Below, piece by piece: positions 48,960 to 56,713 of a DNA stretch of 64,000 bases (position 1 is its first letter; each line of letters begins with the position of its first letter). The notes below the pieces were generated by a model, which had not been told where the DNA came from, made no database searches, and saw only the letters and a list, made by a program, of their open reading frames with translations. This DNA is from Solirubrobacter soli DSM 22325 (GTDB lineage Bacteria > Actinomycetota > Thermoleophilia > Solirubrobacterales > Solirubrobacteraceae), in NCBI RefSeq assembly GCF_000423665.1, contig NZ_KE384069.1, forward strand, positions 1 to 64,000, in the 5' to 3' direction. Made by a program: the position numbers and the translations under genes.

Positions 48960-49940
48960 ATGAAGCAACCGCTCAAGGGACCGCACCACTTCACCGGCGT
49001 CACCCGCGACGTGGTGACCAACGTGGACTTCTGGTGTCGCGTCATGGGCATGCGGTTCGTCAAGAACACGCTCAACTTCGAGACGACGTTCCGCTACCAC
49101 ACCTACTTCGGCGACGAGGAGGGCAACCCGAGCTCGGTCGTCACCTTCCTCGAGTTCAAGGAGGCGCCGCAGGGCGTCCCCGGCGACGGGGACATCCACC
49201 GGATGGTCTTGCGCGTCGGCTCCTACGCCTCGCTCGAGTATTGGATGGACCGGCTGATCGCCAACCAGCACCACTCCGAGCTGCTGCGCCTCGATCCGAC
49301 CTCGCCCCAGTCGCTGGTCTTCTGGGACCCGGAGGGCCATGAGGTCGAGCTGATGGTCTCGGACTCCACCGACAAGCCGCTGGTCGCCGACGCCGACGAC
49401 ATCCCCGCCGAGCACCGCATCCTCGGTCTCGAGGGCGCGCGCTCCTACACGACGATCGAGGAGCAGGCCCCGTTCGGCGCCCACCTCGGGTTCCGCGTGG
49501 ACGGCAACCGGCTCGTGCTCGACGGCGAGCGCTCCGGTCGCTGGTACTTCTCCGAGCCCACCGGCCGCCCGTCCAACGACGGCCGCGTCGGCGTGTGGCA
49601 TCACATCGCCTATGACGCCGGCGACGGCGAGGAGACCCAGCGCGCCCGCGACGAGGCCAATGAGGGACTGCGCCCGTGGACGAAGATCTTCGATCACTAC
49701 TTCTTCGACAGCTGCTACACGATGTCACCCGGAGGGCGGATGGAGATCTGCACGACGGGGCCTGGATTTCAACTCGACGAGAAGCTCGAAGACCTCGGAG
49801 ACCGTCTCTGCCTCTCGCCTCGAGTGGAGCCGCTTCGCGCCAAGCTCGAGTCCGAGTTGACGCCGCTCGTCAATCCGCGGCCGCGTTCCAAGAAGAAGGC
49901 GCCGCCGGCGCCCGTCGCGGAGCCTGCGAGCGTCGCCTGA
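48960..49940 (+). CDS. VOC-superfamily ring-cleaving dioxygenase-like protein
   Basis: The 326-residue protein (ATG 48960, RBS GGAGGAG 6 nt upstream) holds two VOC modules. KGPHHFTGVTRDVVTNVDFWCRVMGMRFVKNTLNF and GDIHRMVLRVGS make up the first. VWHHIAYDA and GGRMEICTTGPGFQLDE make up the second and supply the His/Glu metal ligands. The pattern matches the MhqA/MhqO-like hydroquinone dioxygenase group. A Lys/Pro-rich tail (PRPRSKKKAPPAPVAEP) extends beyond the fold. It is divergent from, and probably controlled by, the GntR protein. Confidence 0.87.
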   Translation: MKQPLKGPHHFTGVTRDVVTNVDFWCRVMGMRFVKNTLNFETTFRYHTYFGDEEGNPSSVVTFLEFKEAPQGVPGDGDIHRMVLRVGSYASLEYWMDRLIANQHHSELLRLDPTSPQSLVFWDPEGHEVELMVSDSTDKPLVADADDIPAEHRILGLEGARSYTTIEEQAPFGAHLGFRVDGNRLVLDGERSGRWYFSEPTGRPSNDGRVGVWHHIAYDAGDGEETQRARDEANEGLRPWTKIFDHYFFDSCYTMSPGGRMEICTTGPGFQLDEKLEDLGDRLCLSPRVEPLRAKLESELTPLVNPRPRSKKKAPPAPVAEPASVA

Positions 49941-50550
49941 CGTCACCCTCACCTTCGACAACGGTCCGGACCCGGAGGCGACGCCCCGGGTCCTGGACAT
50001 CTTGCGCGCGCGCGAGCTGAAGACGACGTTCTTCGTCGTCGGCGAGCAACTGCGCGCGCATCGTGAGCTGGCCGAACGCGCCGCCGCCGAGGGGCACTGG
50101 ATCGGCAACCACACGCTCACGCATCCGCGGCCGCTGGGGTCCGCGGACGACGCGCGCTGCGAGATCCTCGCCACGCAGGAGGCGATCGGCGCGCTGTCAC
50201 ATCCCGACCGGCTGTTCCGGCCGTCCGGGGCGGGCGGCGAGCTCGAGCGCGGGCTGCTCAGCTCGGACGCCGTCGACACGCTCGTCGACGGCGACTACAC
50301 GTGCGTGCTCTGGAACGCCGTCCCCGGCGACTGGAAGGACACGCTGTGGGTCGAGCGGGCGCTGCGCGAGTGCGCCACGCGCGAGTGGACCCTGCTCGTG
50401 CTCCACGACGTCGCCGGCGGCGCCGCGGAGCGGCTGGAGGAGTTCCTCGACCGCGCGCCGGTGCGGTTCCGGCAGGACTTCCCGCCCGCGTGCGTGCCGA
50501 TTCGGCGCGGCGTGATCGAACGCCCGCTCAACGGCCTGCTCGCCCGGTAG
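49924..50550 (+). CDS. NodB-homology polysaccharide deacetylase with non-standard start
   Basis: The protein is about 208 residues. NodB motif 1 is VTLTFDNGPDPEATPRVLDIL (usual TFDDGP, here Asp to Asn at the metal-binding position), motif 2 is GNHTLTHPRPLG (His pair kept), motif 3 is LFRPSGAGG, and late motifs are VLWNAVPGDW and TLLVLHD. No ATG, GTG or TTG precedes motif 1 in frame after the stop at 49858; the CTG at 49924 overlaps the VOC stop by 17 bp and is the best guess. It would remove N- or O-acetyl groups from a glycan, but the lost metal ligand casts doubt on activity. Confidence 0.75.
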   Translation: MRASPDVTLTFDNGPDPEATPRVLDILRARELKTTFFVVGEQLRAHRELAERAAAEGHWIGNHTLTHPRPLGSADDARCEILATQEAIGALSHPDRLFRPSGAGGELERGLLSSDAVDTLVDGDYTCVLWNAVPGDWKDTLWVERALRECATREWTLLVLHDVAGGAAERLEEFLDRAPVRFRQDFPPACVPIRRGVIERPLNGLLAR

Positions 50551-50686
50551 ACCGAGTCCGCACGATCGTCCCTGGATCAGCGACGCCGACTTCGAAGCCT
50601 GTTCTGAATCCGGATCGTTCGGGCGTTCTCATCTGGATCGAAGCCGCCGAGGCGTAGCGTGGTGCAGTCGAACGGAGGAGGAGTGC

Positions 50687-52663
50687 ATGCGGCGTTTCCT
50701 ACTACCGGTCTCCCTCTTGGCGGTCGCTGCCGCGGCTGCACCGGTCGCCGGTCTCGGCACCGGCCGGAGCACGTCCGATGCGCAGGCGTCGGGTCTGAAC
50801 GCGTTGACGCCGATGCAGCAGCGGCTCGTGTCCGGGTTCGCCCGGGCGGCGCTCGACCAGCGCGCCGGCCTGGCGCCAAACGCCCGCTCGCTGCAGCCCG
50901 GGCAAGCGCAGCAACGCAGCCTGTTGACGGGGTGCCCGGTCAATCGCGGGTCCAACGTGCGGGTCAACCAGAACTGCCTGAACCTCACGGATCCCGATCT
51001 GCAGGGTCGCGGGCAGGCGCAGAACGAGACCGGGATCGCCCAGGACCCGGGTGACGCGCGACGGATGGTGTCGTCGTTCAACGACTATCGCCGTGGGGAC
51101 GGCAACTGCTACACGTCCTACAGCGCCGACGGAGGGCGCAGCTGGCAGGACTCGACGCCCCCGATGGGGTTCACGCGCGGGGCGAGCTTCGGCGGTGCCG
51201 CGCGTCAGTACTGGCAGGCCGGCGGGGACACCTCGGTCGCCTGGGACACGAAGGGCAACGCCTACCTGTCCTGTCAGATGTTCATGCGGGGCACGGCCGT
51301 CTCCAACAACCCGGACCAGTCGAGCGCGTTCTACGTCTTCCGCTCGACCGGCAGCGGCGGCGCGTCGTGGAACTTCCCGGCCCGCCCGGTGGCCGAGCTC
51401 AATGACGTCGCGGGTGCCGGTGACGCGCTCCTGGACAAGCAGTACATGACCGTCGACGACCAGCGCGGGAGCCCGTTCCAGGACCGCGTGTACGTGACGT
51501 GGACGCTGTTCGCCGCCGACGGCACCTCGTACATCTACGAGGCCTATTCCCGCGACTACGGCGAGAGCTTCAGCACGCCGAAGCTGGTCAGCACGACCAG
51601 CGCGCTGTGCTCGAACACGCAGGGAGCGGCGACCCCGCAGGGCACGTGCAACACCAACCAGTTCTCGCAGCCGTTCACCGGGCCCGACGGCGCGCTGTAC
51701 GTGGTCTGGGACAACTACAACCTGACCGGCGTGCGCCCGGGGGAGGGTGACGACGAGGGTGGCGGCGCCGATCGGCAGGCCGCGCCGGCGGTCGGCATCG
51801 ACAACCGTGCCCAGGTCCTGCTCGCCAGATCGACCGACGGCGGCAACAGCTTCTCGGCCCCCGTCAAGGTCTCCGACTACTACGACCTGCCCGACTGCGT
51901 CACCTACCAGGGCCAGGACCCCGGCGTCGCGTGCGTGCCGGAGAAGGGCGAGACGGCGAACTCGTTCTTCCGCGCGACCAACTACCCGTCGGCGGCCGTC
52001 AACCCACGCGATCCGAGCGAGATCGACGTGACCTTCGGCTCCTACATCAACCGGCACTCCAACGAGCGCCAGCGGACGCCGTGCGTGCCGCAGGGCTACA
52101 ACCCGGACACGTTCCAGCCGCTCTACACCGGCGTCAAGACGGCGGGCGCGTGCAGCAACGACATCCTGATCAGTCGCTCCACGAACGCCGGGAGGTCGTT
52201 CACCGGCTCCTCGGCTGACGTGCGGACCCTGCCGTCCGTGCGCGATGGCGACGAGCGCGCCGACCAGTACTGGCAGTGGGCGGCGTTCGACAACCGTGGT
52301 CGACTCGCGGTCTCGTACTACGACCGCGCCTACGGCAACGATGAGCAGACCGGGTTCTCGGACCTCAGCGTCTCCGGCACCCGCGACGGCTCCAACTTCG
52401 GCACGACGCGGGTCACGACCGCCTCGATGGCGCCGCCGTCCGAGTTCGGAGGCCTGTTCTTCGGCGACTACAGCGGCCTTAGCGCCGACGACTCCGCGCA
52501 TCCGGCGTGGATGGACACCCGCGACCCGGACCTCTTCGTCTGCCGCGACTCGGCCGGCAACGTCACACAGCCGCCCAGCGTCTGCACGGCGTCGGCCCCC
52601 AACGCGGCCCAGGCCAACGACGAGAACATCTACACCGACTCGGTGAACATCCCCGTGAGGTGA
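50687..52663 (+). CDS. Exported BNR/Asp-box (sialidase-fold) protein
   Basis: The 658-residue protein has a signal peptide (MRRFLLPVSLLAVAAAAAPVAG). At least four Asp-box-like motifs are seen: SADGGRSW, SRDYGESF, STDGGNSF, STNAGRSF. Together with NDYRRGDGNCYTSYSADG and DKQYMTVDDQ they indicate a six-bladed sialidase-like propeller. The Arg triad and Tyr/Glu of true sialidases could not be placed. It is probably an extracellular binding or glycan-related protein. GGAGGAGGAG precedes ATG 50687 by 3 nt; a strong terminator follows the stop. Confidence 0.85.
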   Translation: MRRFLLPVSLLAVAAAAAPVAGLGTGRSTSDAQASGLNALTPMQQRLVSGFARAALDQRAGLAPNARSLQPGQAQQRSLLTGCPVNRGSNVRVNQNCLNLTDPDLQGRGQAQNETGIAQDPGDARRMVSSFNDYRRGDGNCYTSYSADGGRSWQDSTPPMGFTRGASFGGAARQYWQAGGDTSVAWDTKGNAYLSCQMFMRGTAVSNNPDQSSAFYVFRSTGSGGASWNFPARPVAELNDVAGAGDALLDKQYMTVDDQRGSPFQDRVYVTWTLFAADGTSYIYEAYSRDYGESFSTPKLVSTTSALCSNTQGAATPQGTCNTNQFSQPFTGPDGALYVVWDNYNLTGVRPGEGDDEGGGADRQAAPAVGIDNRAQVLLARSTDGGNSFSAPVKVSDYYDLPDCVTYQGQDPGVACVPEKGETANSFFRATNYPSAAVNPRDPSEIDVTFGSYINRHSNERQRTPCVPQGYNPDTFQPLYTGVKTAGACSNDILISRSTNAGRSFTGSSADVRTLPSVRDGDERADQYWQWAAFDNRGRLAVSYYDRAYGNDEQTGFSDLSVSGTRDGSNFGTTRVTTASMAPPSEFGGLFFGDYSGLSADDSAHPAWMDTRDPDLFVCRDSAGNVTQPPSVCTASAPNAAQANDENIYTDSVNIPVR

Positions 52664-52668
52664 TGACC

Positions 52669-52696
52669 GTTGGGCCCCGCTCCGGCGGGGCCCAAC
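52669..52696. terminator. Bidirectional terminator hairpin
   Basis: Twelve-bp perfect arms (GTTGGGCCCCGC and complement) around the loop TCCG, 6 bp after the Asp-box protein stop and 4 bp before the stop of the convergent gene. No T-run, as usual in very high-GC genomes. Confidence 0.85.
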
Positions 52697-52699
52697 ACC

Positions 52700-53014
52700 T
52701 CAGTGGGCGGGCCGGCTGCAGATGATGTCCTGGTCGCACGTCCGGTACTCGTGTCCGGGCAGGAGCGGCCAGCGCCGTGCGAAGCGATACGTGATGCCCG
52801 GACCGCCGCGTTGCAACGTGACGATGTACGCGTCACCGAGGACCCACCCGCCGTCGTAGCCGGAGAAGGCGTCCTCGCGGCCCGCGAGGTAGCCGGCGTC
52901 GTACGTGCCGGGCGTGGGACGCGCGGTGTGATCGGCGTTCGCCGTCGCACGCCCGAGGAGGAAGGCGCCGCCGGTGGCGGCGATCAGGACGGCGAGCAGG
53001 AGCGCGAGACGCAC
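52700..53014 (-). CDS. Small exported or membrane-anchored hypothetical protein
   Basis: The 104-residue protein (GTG 53014) has one N-terminal hydrophobic segment (MRLALLLAVLIAATGGAFLLG), either a signal peptide or an anchor. A mature part with YDAGYLAGREDAFSGYDGGWVLGD follows, and two Cys (RTCDQDIICS) lie near the end that may form a disulfide. No family is recognised. It follows the immunity-like gene by one base and is probably in the same transcript. Confidence 0.7.
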   Translation of the reverse strand: MRLALLLAVLIAATGGAFLLGRATANADHTARPTPGTYDAGYLAGREDAFSGYDGGWVLGDAYIVTLQRGGPGITYRFARRWPLLPGHEYRTCDQDIICSRPAH

Positions 53015-53015
53015 G

Positions 53016-53549
53016 CTACGCCGTCAGACCGGATTGCAGGTCGCGGACGATCGTGCCGAGGACCCCCGATGCCAGCAGCCCCGGCCCAAGCGGGCCGGAC
53101 CGGTCCTCGCCGACGGGCGGGAGCTGCCGCAACGCGGCCCTGACCTCCGCGGACATGTGACCCAACTGCCAGCGGATCTCCTCACCGACGGCGTCCGGCT
53201 GTTCGGGCGCGGCGAGACCGGTCGCCTTGGCGGCGTATGCGGCGGCTCCGAGGGCGTGCGCGCCCATATGCACCACTGCCGCGGCCTGCCCGGCCGCACG
53301 CGCGGCGGCCACCGCCGCGGGAGCGAGCGGTTCGCCCGCCGTGACACGATTGGCGAACCGGCGGCGGATCTCGTCCGCGACGTCGACCTCGCCGCGAGCG
53401 AAGGCCCGCGTGCGGGCGATCGCCTCCCGGGCGCGGGTATCCGCCGGGGCCTCGACCTCGAACAGGCCGACCACCCGCTCCGCGCAGTCCGCGGCCCAGA
53501 GCGCGACGATCCGCCGGTCGGCTTCACTGAGCGTCTGCGGAGAAGTCAC
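53016..53549 (-). CDS. Imm5-like putative immunity protein
   Basis: The protein of about 177 residues from GTG 53549 is all-helical and Ala-rich. The N-terminal pattern LSEADRRIVALWAADCAERVVGLFEVEAPADTRAREAIARTRAFARGE, followed by repeated Ala/His helices (AGQAAAVVHMGAHALGAAAYAAKATG), matches the Imm5-like family named 'putative immunity protein'. Members are encoded beside polymorphic toxins or alone. The start of a phospholipase-D-family gene is 73 bp away on the other strand, but no toxin delivery gene is present. Confidence 0.7.
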   Translation of the reverse strand: MTSPQTLSEADRRIVALWAADCAERVVGLFEVEAPADTRAREAIARTRAFARGEVDVADEIRRRFANRVTAGEPLAPAAVAAARAAGQAAAVVHMGAHALGAAAYAAKATGLAAPEQPDAVGEEIRWQLGHMSAEVRAALRQLPPVGEDRSGPLGPGLLASGVLGTIVRDLQSGLTA

Positions 53550-53622
53550 ACGCACAGTCTTGCGCGCCTCATCTCCCGGCGTTAGCGTCGGTGCAACGAC
53601 ACCGAGCACAGGAGCGAGCGTC

Positions 53623-54807
53623 GTGGCCTTCACCAGCCCGCGGGCCCTCGGCCCGATCAAGCCCTACCTGCTCACGCAGTGCGGCGTCCAGGTCGTCGCC
53701 AAGCCGCTCGTCGAGCAGCCGCACCAGGACCGGATCGCCGGGCAGGCCCAGCACGTCGCAGACGCGTTCGCGCACTTCGTGTCCGCTGCCCGGACGAGCC
53801 TCGACATCTGCATCTATGACTTCCGGCTGGAGATCGACCGCGTCCGCCAGACGATCGTGGACGCGATCAACGGCGCCGCCGCGCGCGGGGTGACGGTGCG
53901 GATCGCGTACGACAAGTCGTTGGAGGCCTCCGACGGCCCGATCCTCAAGCAGTTCCGGACGGCCGGCGGCGACCCGGCGCCGGTCGGCACCGATCACTTC
54001 CTGCGCGACAGCGCCGGCCTGCACCAGCAGGTCGAGGCGAAGGCGATCAGCGAGGAGGCGATCGACCCCGGCAACCAGATCATGCACCAGAAGTACATGG
54101 TCCGCGACAGCGCCGCCGACGGGGCGGCGATCTGGACCGGGTCGACGAACTTCACCGTCGACGCGTGGGCGCTGCAGGAGAACAACATCCTCGTGATCAG
54201 CCACTGCCCCGAGCTCGCGGCCGCCTACACGCGCGACTTCGACGAGCTCTGGACGAGCGGGCGGATCGCCGGCAGCGGCGCCGGCGACATCGGCACCGCC
54301 GTCGTCGCCGACCGGGCCGTCCGGTACGCGTTCGCCCCCGGCGAGGGCCATGCGATCGAGGCCCTGATCGCCGAGATCGTCGCCGGTACGACCGAGCAGC
54401 TGCGGATCGCCTCGATGGTGACCTCCTCGCAGACCATCCTCGCCGCGATCAAGGCCCAGATCGACGCCGGCCTCGACGTCGGCGGCACCTACGACCGCGG
54501 CGAGACCGAGAACGTGCGCGCCAACTGGCGACGCACCGGCCAGACGGCCAAGGTCGCGCTGCTGGACGCGACGACCAGGCCGCTGGTCGCCAAGCCGTCG
54601 CTGCCCTACTCCCCGCAGAACGCGCACAACTTCATGCACGACAAGCTGATCGTCGCCGACCACACCGTCATCACCGGCAGCTTCAACTTCTCGCTCAACG
54701 CCACCCGCAACGCCGAGAACGTCCTCGTGTTCGACGACGCCGACCTCGCGACGCTCTTCACCGGCTACATCGAAGAGGTGGCGGACCGCTATCGCGGGTC
54801 CGCGTGA
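53623..54807 (+). CDS. Phospholipase D-family protein (two HKD motifs)
   Basis: The 394-residue protein starts at GTG 53623 (GGAG 8 nt upstream). It has two HxKxxxxD motifs: His155-Lys157-Asp162 in MHQKYMVRDSAADG with WTGSTNFT, and His339-Lys341-Asp346 in MHDKLIVADHTVITGSFNFS. Both are complete, so the enzyme should be active as a phosphodiesterase (phospholipase, nuclease or cardiolipin-synthase-like). There is no signal peptide. The FTxSTNF/GSFNFS form is common in nuclease-like members. It is divergent from the immunity-like gene. Confidence 0.9.
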   Translation: MAFTSPRALGPIKPYLLTQCGVQVVAKPLVEQPHQDRIAGQAQHVADAFAHFVSAARTSLDICIYDFRLEIDRVRQTIVDAINGAAARGVTVRIAYDKSLEASDGPILKQFRTAGGDPAPVGTDHFLRDSAGLHQQVEAKAISEEAIDPGNQIMHQKYMVRDSAADGAAIWTGSTNFTVDAWALQENNILVISHCPELAAAYTRDFDELWTSGRIAGSGAGDIGTAVVADRAVRYAFAPGEGHAIEALIAEIVAGTTEQLRIASMVTSSQTILAAIKAQIDAGLDVGGTYDRGETENVRANWRRTGQTAKVALLDATTRPLVAKPSLPYSPQNAHNFMHDKLIVADHTVITGSFNFSLNATRNAENVLVFDDADLATLFTGYIEEVADRYRGSA

Positions 54808-54813
54808 CCTCGA

Positions 54814-55383
54814 TCAGCCGGCGGACGGTTCCTCGCCCGGGTCGGGCGGTGCCACCAGACACGGCGTGACGGAGCCCGTCGCGCTGTAGCTGCCCGTGAA
54901 GTTCGATCCGCCGCCGCCGCGGGCTCCGCCGGTGACGAATGCCTTGAAGGCCTCCGGGGTCCCGGCGTGGTCGGAGTTGCGGTACACGCTCGCCTTCGGG
55001 TCATCGGTGGGCTTGACGCCGAGCAGGTCGAAGTCCGTGCCGAACGCGGTGTAGACCGCCGCCGCCCATTGCCAGCTCACGTTCACGCCCGGGGTGTCCG
55101 TGAGGAACCTTCCGCTCCAGGTGACGGGGTTCAGGCCGCCGGGCAGCCCCGCGGCGACGCCGAGCCCCGCGCCGGAGAGGAAGGTGTTGCCGCCGAGACC
55201 CTTCGGGACCGTCGTGTTCCACGCGCCGCCGGCAGGGTCCAAGCTCGTGGTCGCGACGGTCGCGGTCGGCGAGAACGTGATCGTCGCGTCCGGCACGGGG
55301 ACCGTCGTCCCCGCGAGCTGGACCTTCTGGTCGACGACCCGGATCGTGACCGCGCCGGCCGTCATGGCGATTCGTCGTGGCAT
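54814..55383 (-). CDS. Hypothetical protein
   Basis: The 189-residue protein starts at ATG 55383 (ATG 55365 is an alternative). It has a beta-rich N-terminal half (VTIRVVDQKVQLAGTTVPVPDATITFSP), then a Gly-rich segment and DFDLLGVKPTDDPKASVYRNSDHAGTPEAFKAFVTGG. No signal peptide or membrane helix is seen. The late part resembles phage-tail or choice-of-anchor-type beta domains only loosely. I do not recognise a family. It is convergent with the PLD gene (6 bp apart). Confidence 0.65.
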   Translation of the reverse strand: MPRRIAMTAGAVTIRVVDQKVQLAGTTVPVPDATITFSPTATVATTSLDPAGGAWNTTVPKGLGGNTFLSGAGLGVAAGLPGGLNPVTWSGRFLTDTPGVNVSWQWAAAVYTAFGTDFDLLGVKPTDDPKASVYRNSDHAGTPEAFKAFVTGGARGGGGSNFTGSYSATGSVTPCLVAPPDPGEEPSAG

Positions 55384-55465
55384 CCCCGTCTGTTTCGGCC
55401 TGGACGCGACCGATCGTGAAGGTCGCCGCGCGCCGTCGACGCATGACGTCAGACGCCGATGACAC

Positions 55466-56605
55466 TCAGCTCTTCTTCATCTCCGTGGAGGTCAGCCCGG
55501 CGTTGAGGCTGCCGCCCGCGTTGCGCGCGGTCGCGATGCAGAACAGGATGCGGTGCGAGGTGGGGCGGCCCTTGGCGTAGATCGCCTTGGTGATCTTCAA
55601 CTTCGCCCCGTGCTCGTGGCGGAGCTCCAGGAAGCCGCCGGTGTTGGTTCCGACGGACCACTCGTAGGACAGCTTGGCCGGGGCGCCGCCGAGCTTGGGC
55701 GCCGTGCACGTGACAGTGCTCCCGATCCGCGCCCGGCCGACGATGCGCGTGTGACGGAAGCCCCCGGTGGTGTACGGCTCGATGACCGGGTTTGCCTGGT
55801 TGATGAACGCGGCGTAGGACGAGACCCGCATCGCGACGTCCGGCAGCCGCTGCTGGCCGCAGCCGACCTCCATCACCTCCGCCCCCCAGCTGGTGACCCC
55901 GACCTGCACCGGACCGGTCGGGGTCTGCACGATCACCGGCCCGCCGCTGTCGCCCGGGCACGCCATGACGAACGGCGGCGCCATGCTGACGCCGTCGGCG
56001 GTGCAGAGCATCGTGGCCTCGATCGCCTTCGGGTACGCCTTCGCGCAGTCGCTCTCGCCGAGCACGCTCAGCGCGCCCTGCTGCAGCGGGGCCTTCGGCC
56101 CCGGGCCCGTCGGGCCGTCCGGAGCGGTGTCGCCGTAGCCGAGGATCGTCGCGGCGGTGCCGGGCGCCTCGAGCGCGGCGTCGCCGGCACCGGCGACGCG
56201 CACCGGCGCGATCGTCCGGATCGGCTTCTTCAACAGGATCATGCCGACGTCGTTGACGGCGATCGCGTCCTGCGGGCGCTTGTGCGCGAAGGGGAACGAC
56301 TCCTTGAACTTGGGGTGCACGGTGTACCCGCGGACGGCCACGGCGAGCTTGCCCCTGCCACTCGTCTGCGCGTTGCCGTCGACGCCGACCAGGACCTGCG
56401 CGTCCGCGATGTCGGCGCCGTCGATGCAGTGCGCCGCGGTCAGGATGCGCGTGGGGGAGATCAGCGTGCCGGTGCACCGCCCACCGAGCCAGGAGACATA
56501 CGGAGCCTGTGCGATCGGCATCGTCGCCCCGCCTGACACCGCCTGAGCGGGGGCCGCCGCGACCACGGTCACCAACGCCGCCAGGACGAGTCTCGAGCGC
56601 ATCAT
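55466..56605 (-). CDS. Secreted trypsin-like (S1) serine protease
   Basis: The 379-residue protein (ATG 56605; an ATG in the next codon is equivalent) has a signal peptide (to AQA). The chymotrypsin fold carries His59 in LTAAHCID, Asp119 in AVNDVGMILL and Ser220 in CPGDSGGPV. Cys pairs are at the usual places (RCTGT/AHC, CTAD/ACPG). From about residue 275 a C-terminal Ig-like domain (ARIGSTVTCTAPKLGGAPAKLSYEWSV) follows. It would degrade proteins outside the cell. Confidence 0.92.
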   Translation of the reverse strand: MMRSRLVLAALVTVVAAAPAQAVSGGATMPIAQAPYVSWLGGRCTGTLISPTRILTAAHCIDGADIADAQVLVGVDGNAQTSGRGKLAVAVRGYTVHPKFKESFPFAHKRPQDAIAVNDVGMILLKKPIRTIAPVRVAGAGDAALEAPGTAATILGYGDTAPDGPTGPGPKAPLQQGALSVLGESDCAKAYPKAIEATMLCTADGVSMAPPFVMACPGDSGGPVIVQTPTGPVQVGVTSWGAEVMEVGCGQQRLPDVAMRVSSYAAFINQANPVIEPYTTGGFRHTRIVGRARIGSTVTCTAPKLGGAPAKLSYEWSVGTNTGGFLELRHEHGAKLKITKAIYAKGRPTSHRILFCIATARNAGGSLNAGLTSTEMKKS

Positions 56606-56713
56606 CCCGCCAGCGTAGGCGCGACCCACACAGGGTGTCAGCCCTGAACTTCGCGCTCATCCACCCTGAGCTTTCGGGGGTCCGTGAGGGCGAGCAGTAG
56701 ACTCGCGCCACCG

